Of a stretch of DNA of 64,000 bases, positions 54,413 to 62,944 are shown piece after piece. Where the stretch lies: assembly GCA_022448525.1 (NCBI GenBank), contig JAKVCX010000005.1:201540-265539 (forward strand), read 5' to 3'. This DNA is from Tenacibaculum sp. (GTDB lineage: Bacteria; Bacteroidota; Bacteroidia; Flavobacteriales; Flavobacteriaceae). The translations under genes and the position numbers were made by a program. How positions within the stretch are numbered: the first letter of the stretch is position 1; every line of letters starts with the position of its first letter. Below the pieces are notes generated by a model. It searched no databases and was not told the origin of the DNA. It worked only from the letters and a program-made list of their open reading frames with translations.

Positions 54413-54814
54413 TTAATTTTTGTAAAAATCATCATCAGTAAAAACTTTTCCATTCGAATCTTTAACTTCTGCATTTAAGCGTTTTGATACCTGATACATT
54501 TTCAATAGCACTTCTTTTGAAGGATTTTTGGCTCTAATAAATCCATTATTAAATTCAAGTGTAAATTTTGAATTATTATAAGAGTAATGAGTCAATGATG
54601 TGCCAGAATCATCAGCGTTTTTATTTTTTGATTCAAAAGATCTTAAGCTTGAATCCATTTGGATATAGCTTGCCCAATCTTCTATTGCAATTGCTTTTTC
54701 ACCTTCTGGTTTAGTAATGAAAACTTCATAAGTGTTTTCTTGATTATTTTTTTGAGCAAAACTGGTTTGGATTGCAAATAAACTAAAACAAATAATAACT
54801 AAAGCATTTTTCAT
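54413..54814 (-). CDS. Small secreted protein of unknown function
   Basis: A 133-residue protein with a clear signal peptide (cleavage after SFAQ) and a mixed alpha/beta mature part (ENTYEVFITKPEGEKAIAIE, then FTLEFNNGFIRAKNPSKEVL and LNAEVKDSNGKVFTDDDFY). No known family is recognised. It is single-copy, convergent and abutting with DUF721 (stops at 54412/54413), and has an exact -7 element upstream. Confidence 0.72.
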   Translation of the reverse strand: MKNALVIICFSLFAIQTSFAQKNNQENTYEVFITKPEGEKAIAIEDWASYIQMDSSLRSFESKNKNADDSGTSLTHYSYNNSKFTLEFNNGFIRAKNPSKEVLLKMYQVSKRLNAEVKDSNGKVFTDDDFYKN

Positions 54815-54819
54815 AAGAT

Positions 54820-54827
54820 CAAAATTA
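54820..54827 (-). promoter_or_regulatory. -7 promoter element for the 133-residue secreted protein
   Basis: Exact TAATTTTG on the minus strand directly ahead of the gene, 6 bases before its ATG, which would give a leaderless or very short-leader transcript. Confidence 0.4.
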
Positions 54828-54855
54828 CATTAAATATGTTAGGCGAATTTAAATA

Positions 54856-54887
54856 AAAAACTCGTTACTTAAAGGTAACGAGTTTTT
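54856..54887 (-). terminator. Terminator after ndk
   Basis: 13-bp stem AAAAACTCGTTAC / GTAACGAGTTTTT with a 6-base loop and T-run on both strands, 27 bases past the ndk stop. Confidence 0.9.
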
Positions 54888-54913
54888 AAAAATATTATTT
54901 CTAGAAATGAAAT

Positions 54914-55333
54914 TTAGAACATTTCTCTACCAGCAAAGTGGAAGTTTCCTTCGATTTCAGCATTCTCATCTGAGTCAGAACCGTGAACTGCGTTTTCTCC
55001 AATTGAAGTAGCATAAAGTTTTCTGATCGTACCTTCAGCAGCTTCAGCAGGATTAGTTGCTCCAATTAAAGTTCTAAAATCCTCAACTGCATTTTCTTTT
55101 TCTAAGATTGCCGCAACAATAGGACCGCGAGTCATAAACTCAACTAATTCTCCAAAAAACGGACGCTCTTTGTGAATAGCATAAAAAGTTTCAGCATCAC
55201 GCTTAGTCATATGCGTTTTTTTCATTGCTACAATTCTAAACCCAGCAGCATTAATTTTTTCTAAAATAGCACCAGTATGTCCATTTTCTACAGCATCTGG
55301 TTTAATCATTGTAAAAGTTCTATTTGTTGCCAT
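54914..55333 (-). CDS. ndk: Nucleoside diphosphate kinase
   Basis: A 139-residue enzyme that transfers phosphate from ATP to other nucleoside diphosphates. The N-terminal [18 protein letters not shown], the substrate lysine and tyrosine ([18 protein letters not shown]) and the catalytic histidine in [12 protein letters not shown] (His117) are all present. Length is normal. It is a single-gene unit with a full consensus promoter and its own terminator. Confidence 0.98.
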   Translation of the reverse strand: MATNRTFTMIKPDAVENGHTGAILEKINAAGFRIVAMKKTHMTKRDAETFYAIHKERPFFGELVEFMTRGPIVAAILEKENAVEDFRTLIGATNPAEAAEGTIRKLYATSIGENAVHGSDSDENAEIEGNFHFAGREMF

Positions 55334-55362
55334 TTGTTTTTTAATCTGATTATAATTTCGCG

Positions 55363-55392
55363 CAAAAATACATTTTTTAATGTTACCGACAA
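55363..55392 (-). promoter_or_regulatory. Promoter of ndk
   Basis: TTG (55392-55390), 19-base spacer, exact TATTTTTG (55370-55363) on the minus strand, 29 bases before the ATG. It is the best promoter match in the window. Confidence 0.75.
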
Positions 55393-55570
55393 GTTAACTA
55401 TGGTTTAGAGTTTGTAAATGTCTCGTAATTAGTTTTTTTTTATCATAGTTATGTGTTATTTGGTTTTTGATTTTAAGAGTGTCGTATTCATTTAAATGTA
55501 GTTTGTTTAGAGAATTAACAATTTTGATATTATTTACTCAAAAGAATATTAAATTGTATATTCGCCCTTT

Positions 55571-56599
55571 ATGATTTTAAAGAACTTTGAAGCGCTAAAA
55601 GCGTACTTAGAAACGCCTCGAAATATTGTAATAATAGGCCATAAAAACCCAGATGGAGATGCCGTGGGTTCTACACTTGGTTTAAAACATTATCTTGATT
55701 TAAAAGGACATACAGCTCAAGTTTTAATGCCAAATGAATTCCCTGATTTTTTGCATTGGATTCCTGGAGTAGAAACTGTATATAGATTTGATCGTCAAAA
55801 TAATCAATGTGTAAAAGCACTTAAAAAATCTGAAATTATATTCTTGCTTGACTTTAATGCGTTGCATCGAGTAGGTGATGATATGAAGAATACTTTGGAA
55901 AAGTATGAAAACGATTTTGCATTAATTGATCATCATCAACAACCCGATGAATTTGAATATATGTATTCCGACACTGAAATATGTTCAACATGTCAAATGG
56001 TTTATAGCTTTATCGAAATGATGGGAGACGTTGATTTAATTGATAAGAATATTGCTACTTGTTTATATACAGGGATTATGACAGATACTGGTTCTTTTAG
56101 ATTCCGATCAACTACAAGTAAAACACACAGAATTATTGCTGATTTAATTGATAGAGGTGCTGAAAATGATAGAATTCATAGCAATGTTTATGATGCTAAT
56201 TCTTATAGTAGATTACAACTTTTAGGGCAATCTTTAAGCAACCTGAAGGTGCTTCCTGAGTTTAAAACCGCATTTATTACTTTGTCTCAAGAAGAAAAGA
56301 ATAAATTTAATTACGAAAAAGGAGATACCGAAGGTGTTGTAAACTACGCGCTTTCTTTGAAAGGAATTGTATTTGCTGTAATTTTTATTGAAGATATTGA
56401 GCAAGGAATTATTAAAATCTCTTTTAGATCAAAAGGAAGTTTTTCTGTGAATAAGTTCGCTAGGTCTTATTTTAACGGTGGAGGACATGATAATGCTGCT
56501 GGTGGAAGATCAACAATTTCTATGGAAGATACTGTAGAGAAGTTTAAATCGTTATTACCTAATTATAAAGAAGAATTATTAGTTTCATATGAAGAGTAA
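55571..56599 (+). CDS. nrnA: DHH family phosphoesterase, NrnA-like nanoRNase/pAp phosphatase
   Basis: A 342-residue two-domain enzyme that degrades very short RNAs and/or pAp. The DHH domain holds GHKNPDGDAVGSTLGL, FLLDFNALHRVGDDM and IDHHQQPD (DHH at 120-122), then GIMTDTGSFRF. The DHHA1 domain holds the substrate-binding GGGHDNAAGG. All metal-binding residues are intact. It leads an operon with gldI, overlapping it by 11 bases. No strong promoter consensus was found; a TATATTCG lies at 55557-55564. Confidence 0.94.
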   Translation: MILKNFEALKAYLETPRNIVIIGHKNPDGDAVGSTLGLKHYLDLKGHTAQVLMPNEFPDFLHWIPGVETVYRFDRQNNQCVKALKKSEIIFLLDFNALHRVGDDMKNTLEKYENDFALIDHHQQPDEFEYMYSDTEICSTCQMVYSFIEMMGDVDLIDKNIATCLYTGIMTDTGSFRFRSTTSKTHRIIADLIDRGAENDRIHSNVYDANSYSRLQLLGQSLSNLKVLPEFKTAFITLSQEEKNKFNYEKGDTEGVVNYALSLKGIVFAVIFIEDIEQGIIKISFRSKGSFSVNKFARSYFNGGGHDNAAGGRSTISMEDTVEKFKSLLPNYKEELLVSYEE

Positions 56600-57134
56600 A
56601 TTCTACTTAATTGGATTGATGATTTTAGGTTTTGTAGGTTGTAAAGAATTAGAGCCAAGAAGACCTAAACAACATTCTACTACTAACTTTTATAAGGAAG
56701 TTATAGCGCAAAATAAAAAGCTAAATGCGTTAGAGACAGAAAAAATCAAAAGTTATATAGAGCAAGATACAATAAATGTATATGAATCTTCTGCAAATGG
56801 TTTTTGGTACTCTTATCAAAATAAAGATTCAGTTTCAAACTCTACACCTGTGAAAGGTGATGTAGTGACCGTACGTTACAATATAACCAAACTAAATAAT
56901 GATTCTTTTTATGATTATCAAACAAGAGATTATACTGTAGATAAAGAAGATTTTGTTCCTGGTTTACAACAGGGAATAAAGTTGATGAAAAAAGGAGAAA
57001 CTATTACATTTGTAATTCCTTCATACCGAGCTTACGGAGTTACGGGTGATGGACATAAAATTGGAATAAATCAAACATTAAAAAGTACATTAACATTAAT
57101 AGAAATTAAAAAACCAAATAATGAAATTAAGTAA
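56589..57134 (+). CDS. gldI: Gliding motility lipoprotein GldI, FKBP-type prolyl isomerase
   Basis: A 181-residue lipoprotein (lipobox ending GFVGC, Cys18) with a C-terminal FKBP domain (NGFWYSYQNKDSVSN, then PVKGDVVTVRYNI, FVPGLQQGIKLMKKGETITF, RAYGVTGDG). GldI is needed for gliding and T9SS function in Flavobacterium, probably by folding periplasmic T9SS parts. Its linkage to nrnA and a second FKBP is typical. It overlaps the genes on both sides (11 and 14 bases), so translation is coupled. Confidence 0.93.
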   Translation: MKSKFYLIGLMILGFVGCKELEPRRPKQHSTTNFYKEVIAQNKKLNALETEKIKSYIEQDTINVYESSANGFWYSYQNKDSVSNSTPVKGDVVTVRYNITKLNNDSFYDYQTRDYTVDKEDFVPGLQQGIKLMKKGETITFVIPSYRAYGVTGDGHKIGINQTLKSTLTLIEIKKPNNEIK

Positions 57135-57915
57135 GATCGTAGCGATTACTGTTTTAGGATTAACAGTTGTATCGTGTGGAAAACAATTAGGTGGGACTAA
57201 AAAGAGTTTAAAAACTGAATTAGATTCTGTAAGTTATGCTTTAGGTTTAAATACAGGAGCTAGAATGCGTGCAAGTCAAAATGCAAAGGAAATTGATCCA
57301 GATCTTTATGTACAAGGATTTTATAACGGAGCAGATTCTACAGATCTTTTAATGAAGCCAGAAGATGCTTCTTTAATTATTAGAGCTTATTCTCAGAAGA
57401 TGCAAATGGCTGAAATGGAAAGAAGACAAAATGAGATGCGCAAGAAATCTGAAGTTGAATATGCTGATTACAAAAAAGAAAACGAGGCTTTTTTAGCTGA
57501 AAATAAAAACAAAGAAGGTGTTGTTACTACAGAGAGTGGTTTACAGTATATTGTTTTAAAGGAAGGAAATGGGGCTTCACCTAAGATTGCTGATTATGTA
57601 AAAGTACACTACCATGGAACTACTACGGATGGAAATATATTTGATAGTTCTGTTGACAGAGGAACTCCTGCAGAGTTTGGAGTAACACAAGTTATTAAAG
57701 GTTGGACCGAAGGTTTACAGTTAATGAAAGAAGGTTCAAAGTTTAAGTTTTTTATACCTCAAGATTTAGCTTACGGTTTCCAAGGTAGAATGCCTAAAAT
57801 TAAGCCATATTCAGCTTTAATTTTCGAAGTAGAACTTTTAGAAGTTAAACCAGCAGTTAAGCCAGCTGCTGACGGACATACAGATCATAGTGGTCCTGAT
57901 CACAAAGATCATTAA
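57121..57915 (+). CDS. FKBP-type prolyl isomerase lipoprotein (FkpA/Mip-like)
   Basis: A 264-residue lipoprotein (lipobox ending VVSC, Cys19). An N-terminal dimerisation domain (VSYALGLNTGARM, then a coiled helix rich in Lys/Glu/Met) precedes the FKBP domain (ESGLQYIVLKEGNGASPKIA, VHYHGTTTDGNIFDSSVDRG, IKGWTEGLQLMKEGSKFKFF). A histidine/aspartate-rich tail (DGHTDHSGPDHKDH) may bind metal, which is inference. It acts in the periplasm on slow-folding exported proteins, alongside GldI. Confidence 0.94.
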   Translation: MKLSKIVAITVLGLTVVSCGKQLGGTKKSLKTELDSVSYALGLNTGARMRASQNAKEIDPDLYVQGFYNGADSTDLLMKPEDASLIIRAYSQKMQMAEMERRQNEMRKKSEVEYADYKKENEAFLAENKNKEGVVTTESGLQYIVLKEGNGASPKIADYVKVHYHGTTTDGNIFDSSVDRGTPAEFGVTQVIKGWTEGLQLMKEGSKFKFFIPQDLAYGFQGRMPKIKPYSALIFEVELLEVKPAVKPAADGHTDHSGPDHKDH

Positions 57916-57933
57916 TAAAAAATAATGTAATTT

Positions 57934-57966
57934 AAAAGCATCAACAAATGTTGGTGCTTTTTGTTT
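57934..57966 (+). terminator. Terminator after the FkpA-like gene
   Basis: 12-bp stem AAAAGCATCAAC / GTTGGTGCTTTT (one G-U pair) with an AAAT loop, ending in T-rich sequence. Confidence 0.83.
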
Positions 57967-57981
57967 CTTTAAAATATAAGT

Positions 57982-59031
57982 ATGAAGATTTTTAAACTTT
58001 TTTTGATAGTTTCACTTGTAATAGTGTCTTGTAAAACAGTTAAATATCCAGATTTATCGGATGGGTTGTACGCGGATATTCAAACTAATAAAGGAGATAT
58101 TTTGGTGAAACTTCACGCGGATATTGTACCGATGACGGTAGCTAATTTTGTTTCTTTAGCAGAAGGGAATAATCCTAAAATGATTGATTCAATGAAAGGG
58201 AAGCCATTTTATGATGGAGTAAAATTTCACAGAGTTATTAAAGATTTTATGGTTCAGGCTGGTCAACCAAAAGGTCAAGGTCGTCGTTCTGTAGGTTATT
58301 CATTTGAAGATGAATTTCCATTAAATGAAACGGGTCAGCTTATTTATAAGCACGACTCTGAAGGAGTTCTTTCTATGGCTAATGCAGGTCCTGCTACCAA
58401 TTCATCACAGTTCTTTATAACACATAAAGCTACTCCTTGGTTAGATGGTAAACATTCGGTTTTTGGAAAAGTAACATACGGACAAAACATTGTAGATACT
58501 ATTGCTCAAAATGATATAATTGAAAAAGTAGATATCATTAGAGTTGGTAAATCAGCCAAAAAATTTGACGCTGCTGATGTGTTCTTACAAGAATTAAATA
58601 ATGCGGAAGAGAGAAAGAAAGAAAGAAGAAGAAAAATTGCAGCAGCCAAAGAAAAAATCAGAAAAGATATGGATTACTATAGTTCTTCTGTTACTAGTTC
58701 TGGTTTGAGGTTTTTACAAATTGAAAAAGGAACTGGTAAAAAAGTAAATCCAGATTTACCAACAACTGTTCATTATCATTTATATGATGATTTAGGTAAT
58801 AAAATTGCATCTAGTTTAGATCAAAAAGAGCCATTCACTTTTACCATTAATGATCCAAATTTACCACTTATTGCAGGGTGGAAAGAAGGAGCGAAGATGA
58901 TGAGTGAAGGTGGCAAAGCCAGATTGTTTATTCCTAGTTATTTAGGATATGGTGAAGTTGGTAGATTACCAGTAATAAAACCAAATACAGATTTAATTTT
59001 TGAAATACACGTTTTAAAAGTTGGAAAATAG
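57982..59031 (+). CDS. Cyclophilin-FKBP fusion prolyl isomerase lipoprotein
   Basis: A 349-residue lipoprotein (lipobox ending IVSC, Cys17) that joins two unrelated prolyl isomerase folds. Residues about 30-185 are a cyclophilin (FHRVIKDFMVQAGQPKG, SMANAGPATNSSQFFITH, LDGKHSVFGKV). A charged linker with EERKKERRRKIAAAKEKIRK follows. Residues about 235-349 are FKBP-like (SGLRFLQIEKGTGKKVN, IAGWKEGAKMMSEGGKARLF). It begins just after the terminator, so it is probably a separate unit from the gldI operon, although of related function. Confidence 0.93.
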   Translation: MKIFKLFLIVSLVIVSCKTVKYPDLSDGLYADIQTNKGDILVKLHADIVPMTVANFVSLAEGNNPKMIDSMKGKPFYDGVKFHRVIKDFMVQAGQPKGQGRRSVGYSFEDEFPLNETGQLIYKHDSEGVLSMANAGPATNSSQFFITHKATPWLDGKHSVFGKVTYGQNIVDTIAQNDIIEKVDIIRVGKSAKKFDAADVFLQELNNAEERKKERRRKIAAAKEKIRKDMDYYSSSVTSSGLRFLQIEKGTGKKVNPDLPTTVHYHLYDDLGNKIASSLDQKEPFTFTINDPNLPLIAGWKEGAKMMSEGGKARLFIPSYLGYGEVGRLPVIKPNTDLIFEIHVLKVGK

Positions 59032-59032
59032 T

Positions 59033-59617
59033 TTGTTAGATATTATAAGGTCAAAAGATGCTGAATTGTTGATTTTTCTCAATAATTTAGGAAATGAAAA
59101 ATGGGATTCCTTTTGGTTAACAATTACAAATCAGTTTAATTGGATCCCTCTTTTTGTAATTATTTTATTGTTAATTTATATCCGATTTGGATTAAAAAAG
59201 ACACTTTTTTCTTTATTGTTTATTGCAGTACTTGTTGCATTTTCAGATCAGTTTACCAATTTGATTAAAAATACAACTGAGAGAATGCGTCCTTGCAACA
59301 CTGCTGAATTACAAGAGTATTTAAGACAATTTAGTTATAAACCTAGAGGTTATAGTTTTTGGTCTGGTCATGCTTCATTATCAACCACTTTTACAACATT
59401 TATAATACTATTATTAAGGAGTAAATTCAAATTTATATACTTTCTGATTTTATTCCCTATAGTTTTCGGTTATAGTAGAGTATATTTAGGTGTGCATTAT
59501 CCAGGAGATATAACTGTAGGATATCTATCAGGGATAATTTTGGGAACGATGTTCTATAAATTATACAGTTTACTCTATCTGAAAATATTTAAAGAAAACC
59601 TAGTTCAGTCTAATTAG
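59033..59617 (+). CDS. PAP2 family membrane phosphatase, TTG start
   Basis: A membrane phosphatase of about 194 residues with five to six helices. The three PAP2 motifs are present: KNTTERMRP (K-x6-RP), FWSGHAS (S-G-H) and SRVYLGVHYPGDI (SR-x5-H-x3-D). Likely substrates are phosphatidic acid or undecaprenyl pyrophosphate. There is no ATG. TTG 59033, one base after the previous stop, gives MLDIIRSKDAELLIFLNNLG, and TTG 59021 adds four residues in an 11-base overlap; I prefer 59033. The 3' end overlaps the convergent glycosyltransferase by 18 bases. Confidence 0.88.
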   Translation: MLDIIRSKDAELLIFLNNLGNEKWDSFWLTITNQFNWIPLFVIILLLIYIRFGLKKTLFSLLFIAVLVAFSDQFTNLIKNTTERMRPCNTAELQEYLRQFSYKPRGYSFWSGHASLSTTFTTFIILLLRSKFKFIYFLILFPIVFGYSRVYLGVHYPGDITVGYLSGIILGTMFYKLYSLLYLKIFKENLVQSN

Positions 59618-61243
59618 GTATTTTTTTCCTAGAGTTCCTTCACGGGTGCTCGTATTAAGAAATTTTCCTTTCAGTTTTGTGATTCGGTAATAATCGAATT
59701 CTTTCAAAATTGTAAAGGATTTTTTTTTGTCTTTAAATAAAGCAAGATCCTTTTCATTGGCATAAAAAGAGGCTTCTTTTATGTTGCTTATGTCTTCTAT
59801 ATTTACTCTATTAATAGGTTTATTACAATAGAATTCAAAACCAAAATTATGACTGTTATTATTCAGTAAATTAATATTCTCAAAGTTGTTTTCATTTACA
59901 TATTTCGCAGCATAAACACCTCCTTGGTATTTAAAAAGAGTAGGATAGAAGTGGGTAAGCATAAACCCGTATAAGAAGCAAAAAGATATGGTTGATAAGT
60001 AAAAGGTTCTATTAATTTTATCTTTGTTGTTTTTTAAAACTTGAATTATTCCAAAAACACATAAACTTAGTGGAAGTACTATCCAAAAATTGAAATCAGG
60101 TTTCATTAAAACGCTTAATCCAATAATTGCTATAATTGAAATCGCAATTAAAATCCATTGAGATATAACAAATGTTTTCTGAAGATTTCTATAGCGAGAT
60201 TTTAGTTTGATAATAAAGTCAGCAGTAATAATCGCCATAAATGGGAATACGATATTTGTATAATGTGCCAATTGGAATTTACTTAATGAAAAAACTAAAA
60301 TTGTTACTAATGTCCCGAACAAGGTATAATATTCTTCGTTCGTATTTACTGATTTCAGATTTCTCTTAATCTTCAAGAATGACGCAATATAAAATATAAT
60401 AGACCAAGGTAAAAACGCCCATAATATTGTGTGAATAAAGAAGAAAGGATCTCCGTGACCTTTGATCGGTCCAGTATTAAAAAATCGACCGAATTGGCTA
60501 TCCCACAAAAAGAATTTTATACCCGAAACATCGGTTTTTCCAAAAACAATTTTTTCCGGATGTATGTCAAACTGCAAGTATAATGTGTAAATCTCTGGAA
60601 GAATAAAAACTGATATAAATAGTAAGCCTAAAATCCACATTGGATTCAAAATTTCTTTCCATTGTTTTGTAATAATGAAATGACCTCCTAAAGCAGCAAC
60701 AATTGGAATCATAGCGAAGATGCCTTTCGTCATAATAGCAAAAGCGCAGAACAAACAAGCAATAACTAAATCAGTCCATTTCCTATTTTGAATATAAAGG
60801 TAAAACCAATATAAACTAGCTATTATAAACCCGGTTAAATAAGGTTCGGCCCTTACATCAAAGTTTGAAATTACACTATGTAATGAAGTAGCTAGAATTA
60901 TTGCGGCTAAAGTTGCGGTTTCTTTGTTATAGTTCTTTAAAGTGAATTTATAAGTTGCCCACACACCCAATAAAAAGACTAAAACTCCAGGTAATTTGTA
61001 TACAAAATTTGAGATTCCAAAAATTTTAAAAGACAAAGCTGTTAGCCAGAATGGTAGGTGTGGTTTATCAAGCCAATCTTTACCTAAAGAATATAAGTTT
61101 ACAAAATCATTATTTAAATACATTTCTTTAGCAATCGAACCATAAAGAGCTGCGTCTGGTGGCATCATGTCTAAAGGAAAACCTAATAATGTAACACAAA
61201 CTATTAATAATATAATAGTTAACAATGATTTATTATTGCTCAT
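59600..61243 (-). CDS. Glycosyltransferase family 39 (ArnT-like) membrane protein, second of a pair
   Basis: A 547-residue membrane glycosyltransferase with about eleven helices. The first periplasmic loop has the family signature PPDAALYGSIAKEMYLNNDF, where the aspartate is the proposed catalytic residue, then KDWLDKPHLPFWLTALSFKI. It uses a polyprenyl-phosphate sugar as donor to modify lipid or protein. Acceptor unknown. It starts in an 11-base overlap with the other GT39 gene, so the two are translated together. Confidence 0.9.
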   Translation of the reverse strand: MSNNKSLLTIILLIVCVTLLGFPLDMMPPDAALYGSIAKEMYLNNDFVNLYSLGKDWLDKPHLPFWLTALSFKIFGISNFVYKLPGVLVFLLGVWATYKFTLKNYNKETATLAAIILATSLHSVISNFDVRAEPYLTGFIIASLYWFYLYIQNRKWTDLVIACLFCAFAIMTKGIFAMIPIVAALGGHFIITKQWKEILNPMWILGLLFISVFILPEIYTLYLQFDIHPEKIVFGKTDVSGIKFFLWDSQFGRFFNTGPIKGHGDPFFFIHTILWAFLPWSIIFYIASFLKIKRNLKSVNTNEEYYTLFGTLVTILVFSLSKFQLAHYTNIVFPFMAIITADFIIKLKSRYRNLQKTFVISQWILIAISIIAIIGLSVLMKPDFNFWIVLPLSLCVFGIIQVLKNNKDKINRTFYLSTISFCFLYGFMLTHFYPTLFKYQGGVYAAKYVNENNFENINLLNNNSHNFGFEFYCNKPINRVNIEDISNIKEASFYANEKDLALFKDKKKSFTILKEFDYYRITKLKGKFLNTSTREGTLGKKYLIRLN

Positions 61244-62888
61244 TTATAGTAATGTTTTTAATAGGACTTAATCGTATGTAGTTTATTTCAGGATTAGATG
61301 TTCCAATCACTTGAATTCTATTTGGGTTAAAGTTTGAATCAGATATGTCGAAGTTAAATTCAATTTTATCATCAATTAATATCGCAGGAAAGACTTTTTT
61401 TACTCTTCCGTCACGTAAGGCAATTGCTAGTTTTAATGAATTCAGTTCGTCTATTATTTTCTCAGACGCTAAAACTTGAAATGAGTTAGAAGTATTTTTT
61501 GTTAGAGTTAAGTTGTCTTGGAAGTCTATTTCAATTGAATTGTTTTTACTGTATGAATGCTTAATATTTTTATAGTAAATTTTTCCTTTATTCTTTTTTG
61601 GTAAAGAATCTTTAGGTGAACTGTTTTTACTTATGCCAATTAAAACAGCATTCTCAATTGTATAATTTTTATTGTATGTATAGAGGTCATATTGATTTTT
61701 TCTACTGTCCCAAGTGTTTAATTGATATGGTCTTCTTCCAGAATAAAACCAGTATAGAGAGGTGTTTTGATAAGAGTTGTAAATTAAAGGAGTTTTATCT
61801 TCTATTTTTTTATCTAGAGCTACAATCCATTTTTTGTTTCCATGCATGTCGAATTGTTTAGGAAGTAACCCATCAATAGCCATGGCAAATCGTAAAAAGG
61901 TTGACACCACTAATGTTGTAATCGCCAAAATTGTGAATAGTTTTAAATCTTTTTGGTTTTCTACTAAGTGATTAAAAGGAATTACGATTAATGGTATTGA
62001 TATTGGAACAATCCACTGTGCTTGTGCATGAGTACTGAATGTGCTGATAAAAAAGAAGCAAATAAATCCTATAACTAAGAAGTTCAGAGCTTTCTGAAAT
62101 GAATCTGTGTTTTTAATATTCTTAAAAAAAGATTTATATACAATAGGAAATGTGAAACCTATAATTGCAATAGTGTTGATTATGTGCATATAGGTATCTC
62201 TAAATTTATACACTGTATTTTCTTTTCTTTCAAATAAATGATACTTAAAAGAAGGAAAGTCGTTTTCAATTTGCCAATATAAATGTGGGGAAAATAAAGC
62301 AATAGTTAGTAATGTAGTTAACCAAATTTTCCCATCAAGTAAAACTTTTAAGTTTGATAATAATACGAAACCAATAACTAAAATAGCTTGATATTTACTA
62401 TACATCATACAAGCCATTGATAAGGCAAGTATTAAGTAGCTTATAGTTGATTTTTCTTTTAAGTATTTTTGATATCCAAATAAAAATAATGCTGTAAAAA
62501 ACATTAACGGTGTATCAGGAACTGTTATAAAACCATACACATTGAATAACGAAGTGGTTAATGTTAAAAGAATAAATAACCATTTATAATTTAGCTTTTT
62601 TGGATGATCAATTAAAAGCCAAACAAAATAAAATGTCAGAGGTAATGTAATTGAAGAGAAAAAACGAACACTTAATTCCCCTGAAGCAAAGATAAATTTA
62701 GAAATAGAAATCCAAACTGCAACCATTGGAGGGTGATCGAAATATCCCCAATTTAATTCATTACTATAAGTCCAGTAATAAGCTTCGTCAGACAATAATT
62801 CTGTAAAATAACCTTGTGTTAGGTTGACTATAAATAAAACAAAAAAGAATACTAATAATAAGTATTTCGATTGTAGGAGTGATTTCAT
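61233..62888 (-). CDS. Glycosyltransferase family 39 (ArnT-like) membrane protein, first of a pair
   Basis: A protein of about 551 residues with some ten membrane helices and a soluble periplasmic C-terminal domain. The first loop carries LLSDEAYYWTYSNELNWGYF and DHPPMVAVWI, the GT39 acidic motif and acceptor loop. I choose ATG 62888 (MKSLLQSKYLLLVFFFVLF), because the longer version from 62906 begins inside an exact -7 element (62901-62894). The C-terminal part (from about 400) is hydrophilic and beta-rich. Confidence 0.9.
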   Translation of the reverse strand: MKSLLQSKYLLLVFFFVLFIVNLTQGYFTELLSDEAYYWTYSNELNWGYFDHPPMVAVWISISKFIFASGELSVRFFSSITLPLTFYFVWLLIDHPKKLNYKWLFILLTLTTSLFNVYGFITVPDTPLMFFTALFLFGYQKYLKEKSTISYLILALSMACMMYSKYQAILVIGFVLLSNLKVLLDGKIWLTTLLTIALFSPHLYWQIENDFPSFKYHLFERKENTVYKFRDTYMHIINTIAIIGFTFPIVYKSFFKNIKNTDSFQKALNFLVIGFICFFFISTFSTHAQAQWIVPISIPLIVIPFNHLVENQKDLKLFTILAITTLVVSTFLRFAMAIDGLLPKQFDMHGNKKWIVALDKKIEDKTPLIYNSYQNTSLYWFYSGRRPYQLNTWDSRKNQYDLYTYNKNYTIENAVLIGISKNSSPKDSLPKKNKGKIYYKNIKHSYSKNNSIEIDFQDNLTLTKNTSNSFQVLASEKIIDELNSLKLAIALRDGRVKKVFPAILIDDKIEFNFDISDSNFNPNRIQVIGTSNPEINYIRLSPIKNITINEQ

Positions 62889-62893
62889 AATTG

Positions 62894-62901
62894 CAAAACT
62901 A
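62894..62901 (-). promoter_or_regulatory. -7 promoter element for the GT39 pair
   Basis: Exact TAGTTTTG on the minus strand. Transcription from it would begin within a few bases of the ATG at 62888, giving a leaderless transcript. Confidence 0.4.
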
Positions 62902-62944
62902 AACAATTCGATTTAGCTTTTTAATTAGTTTCTCCTAAAAGAGC

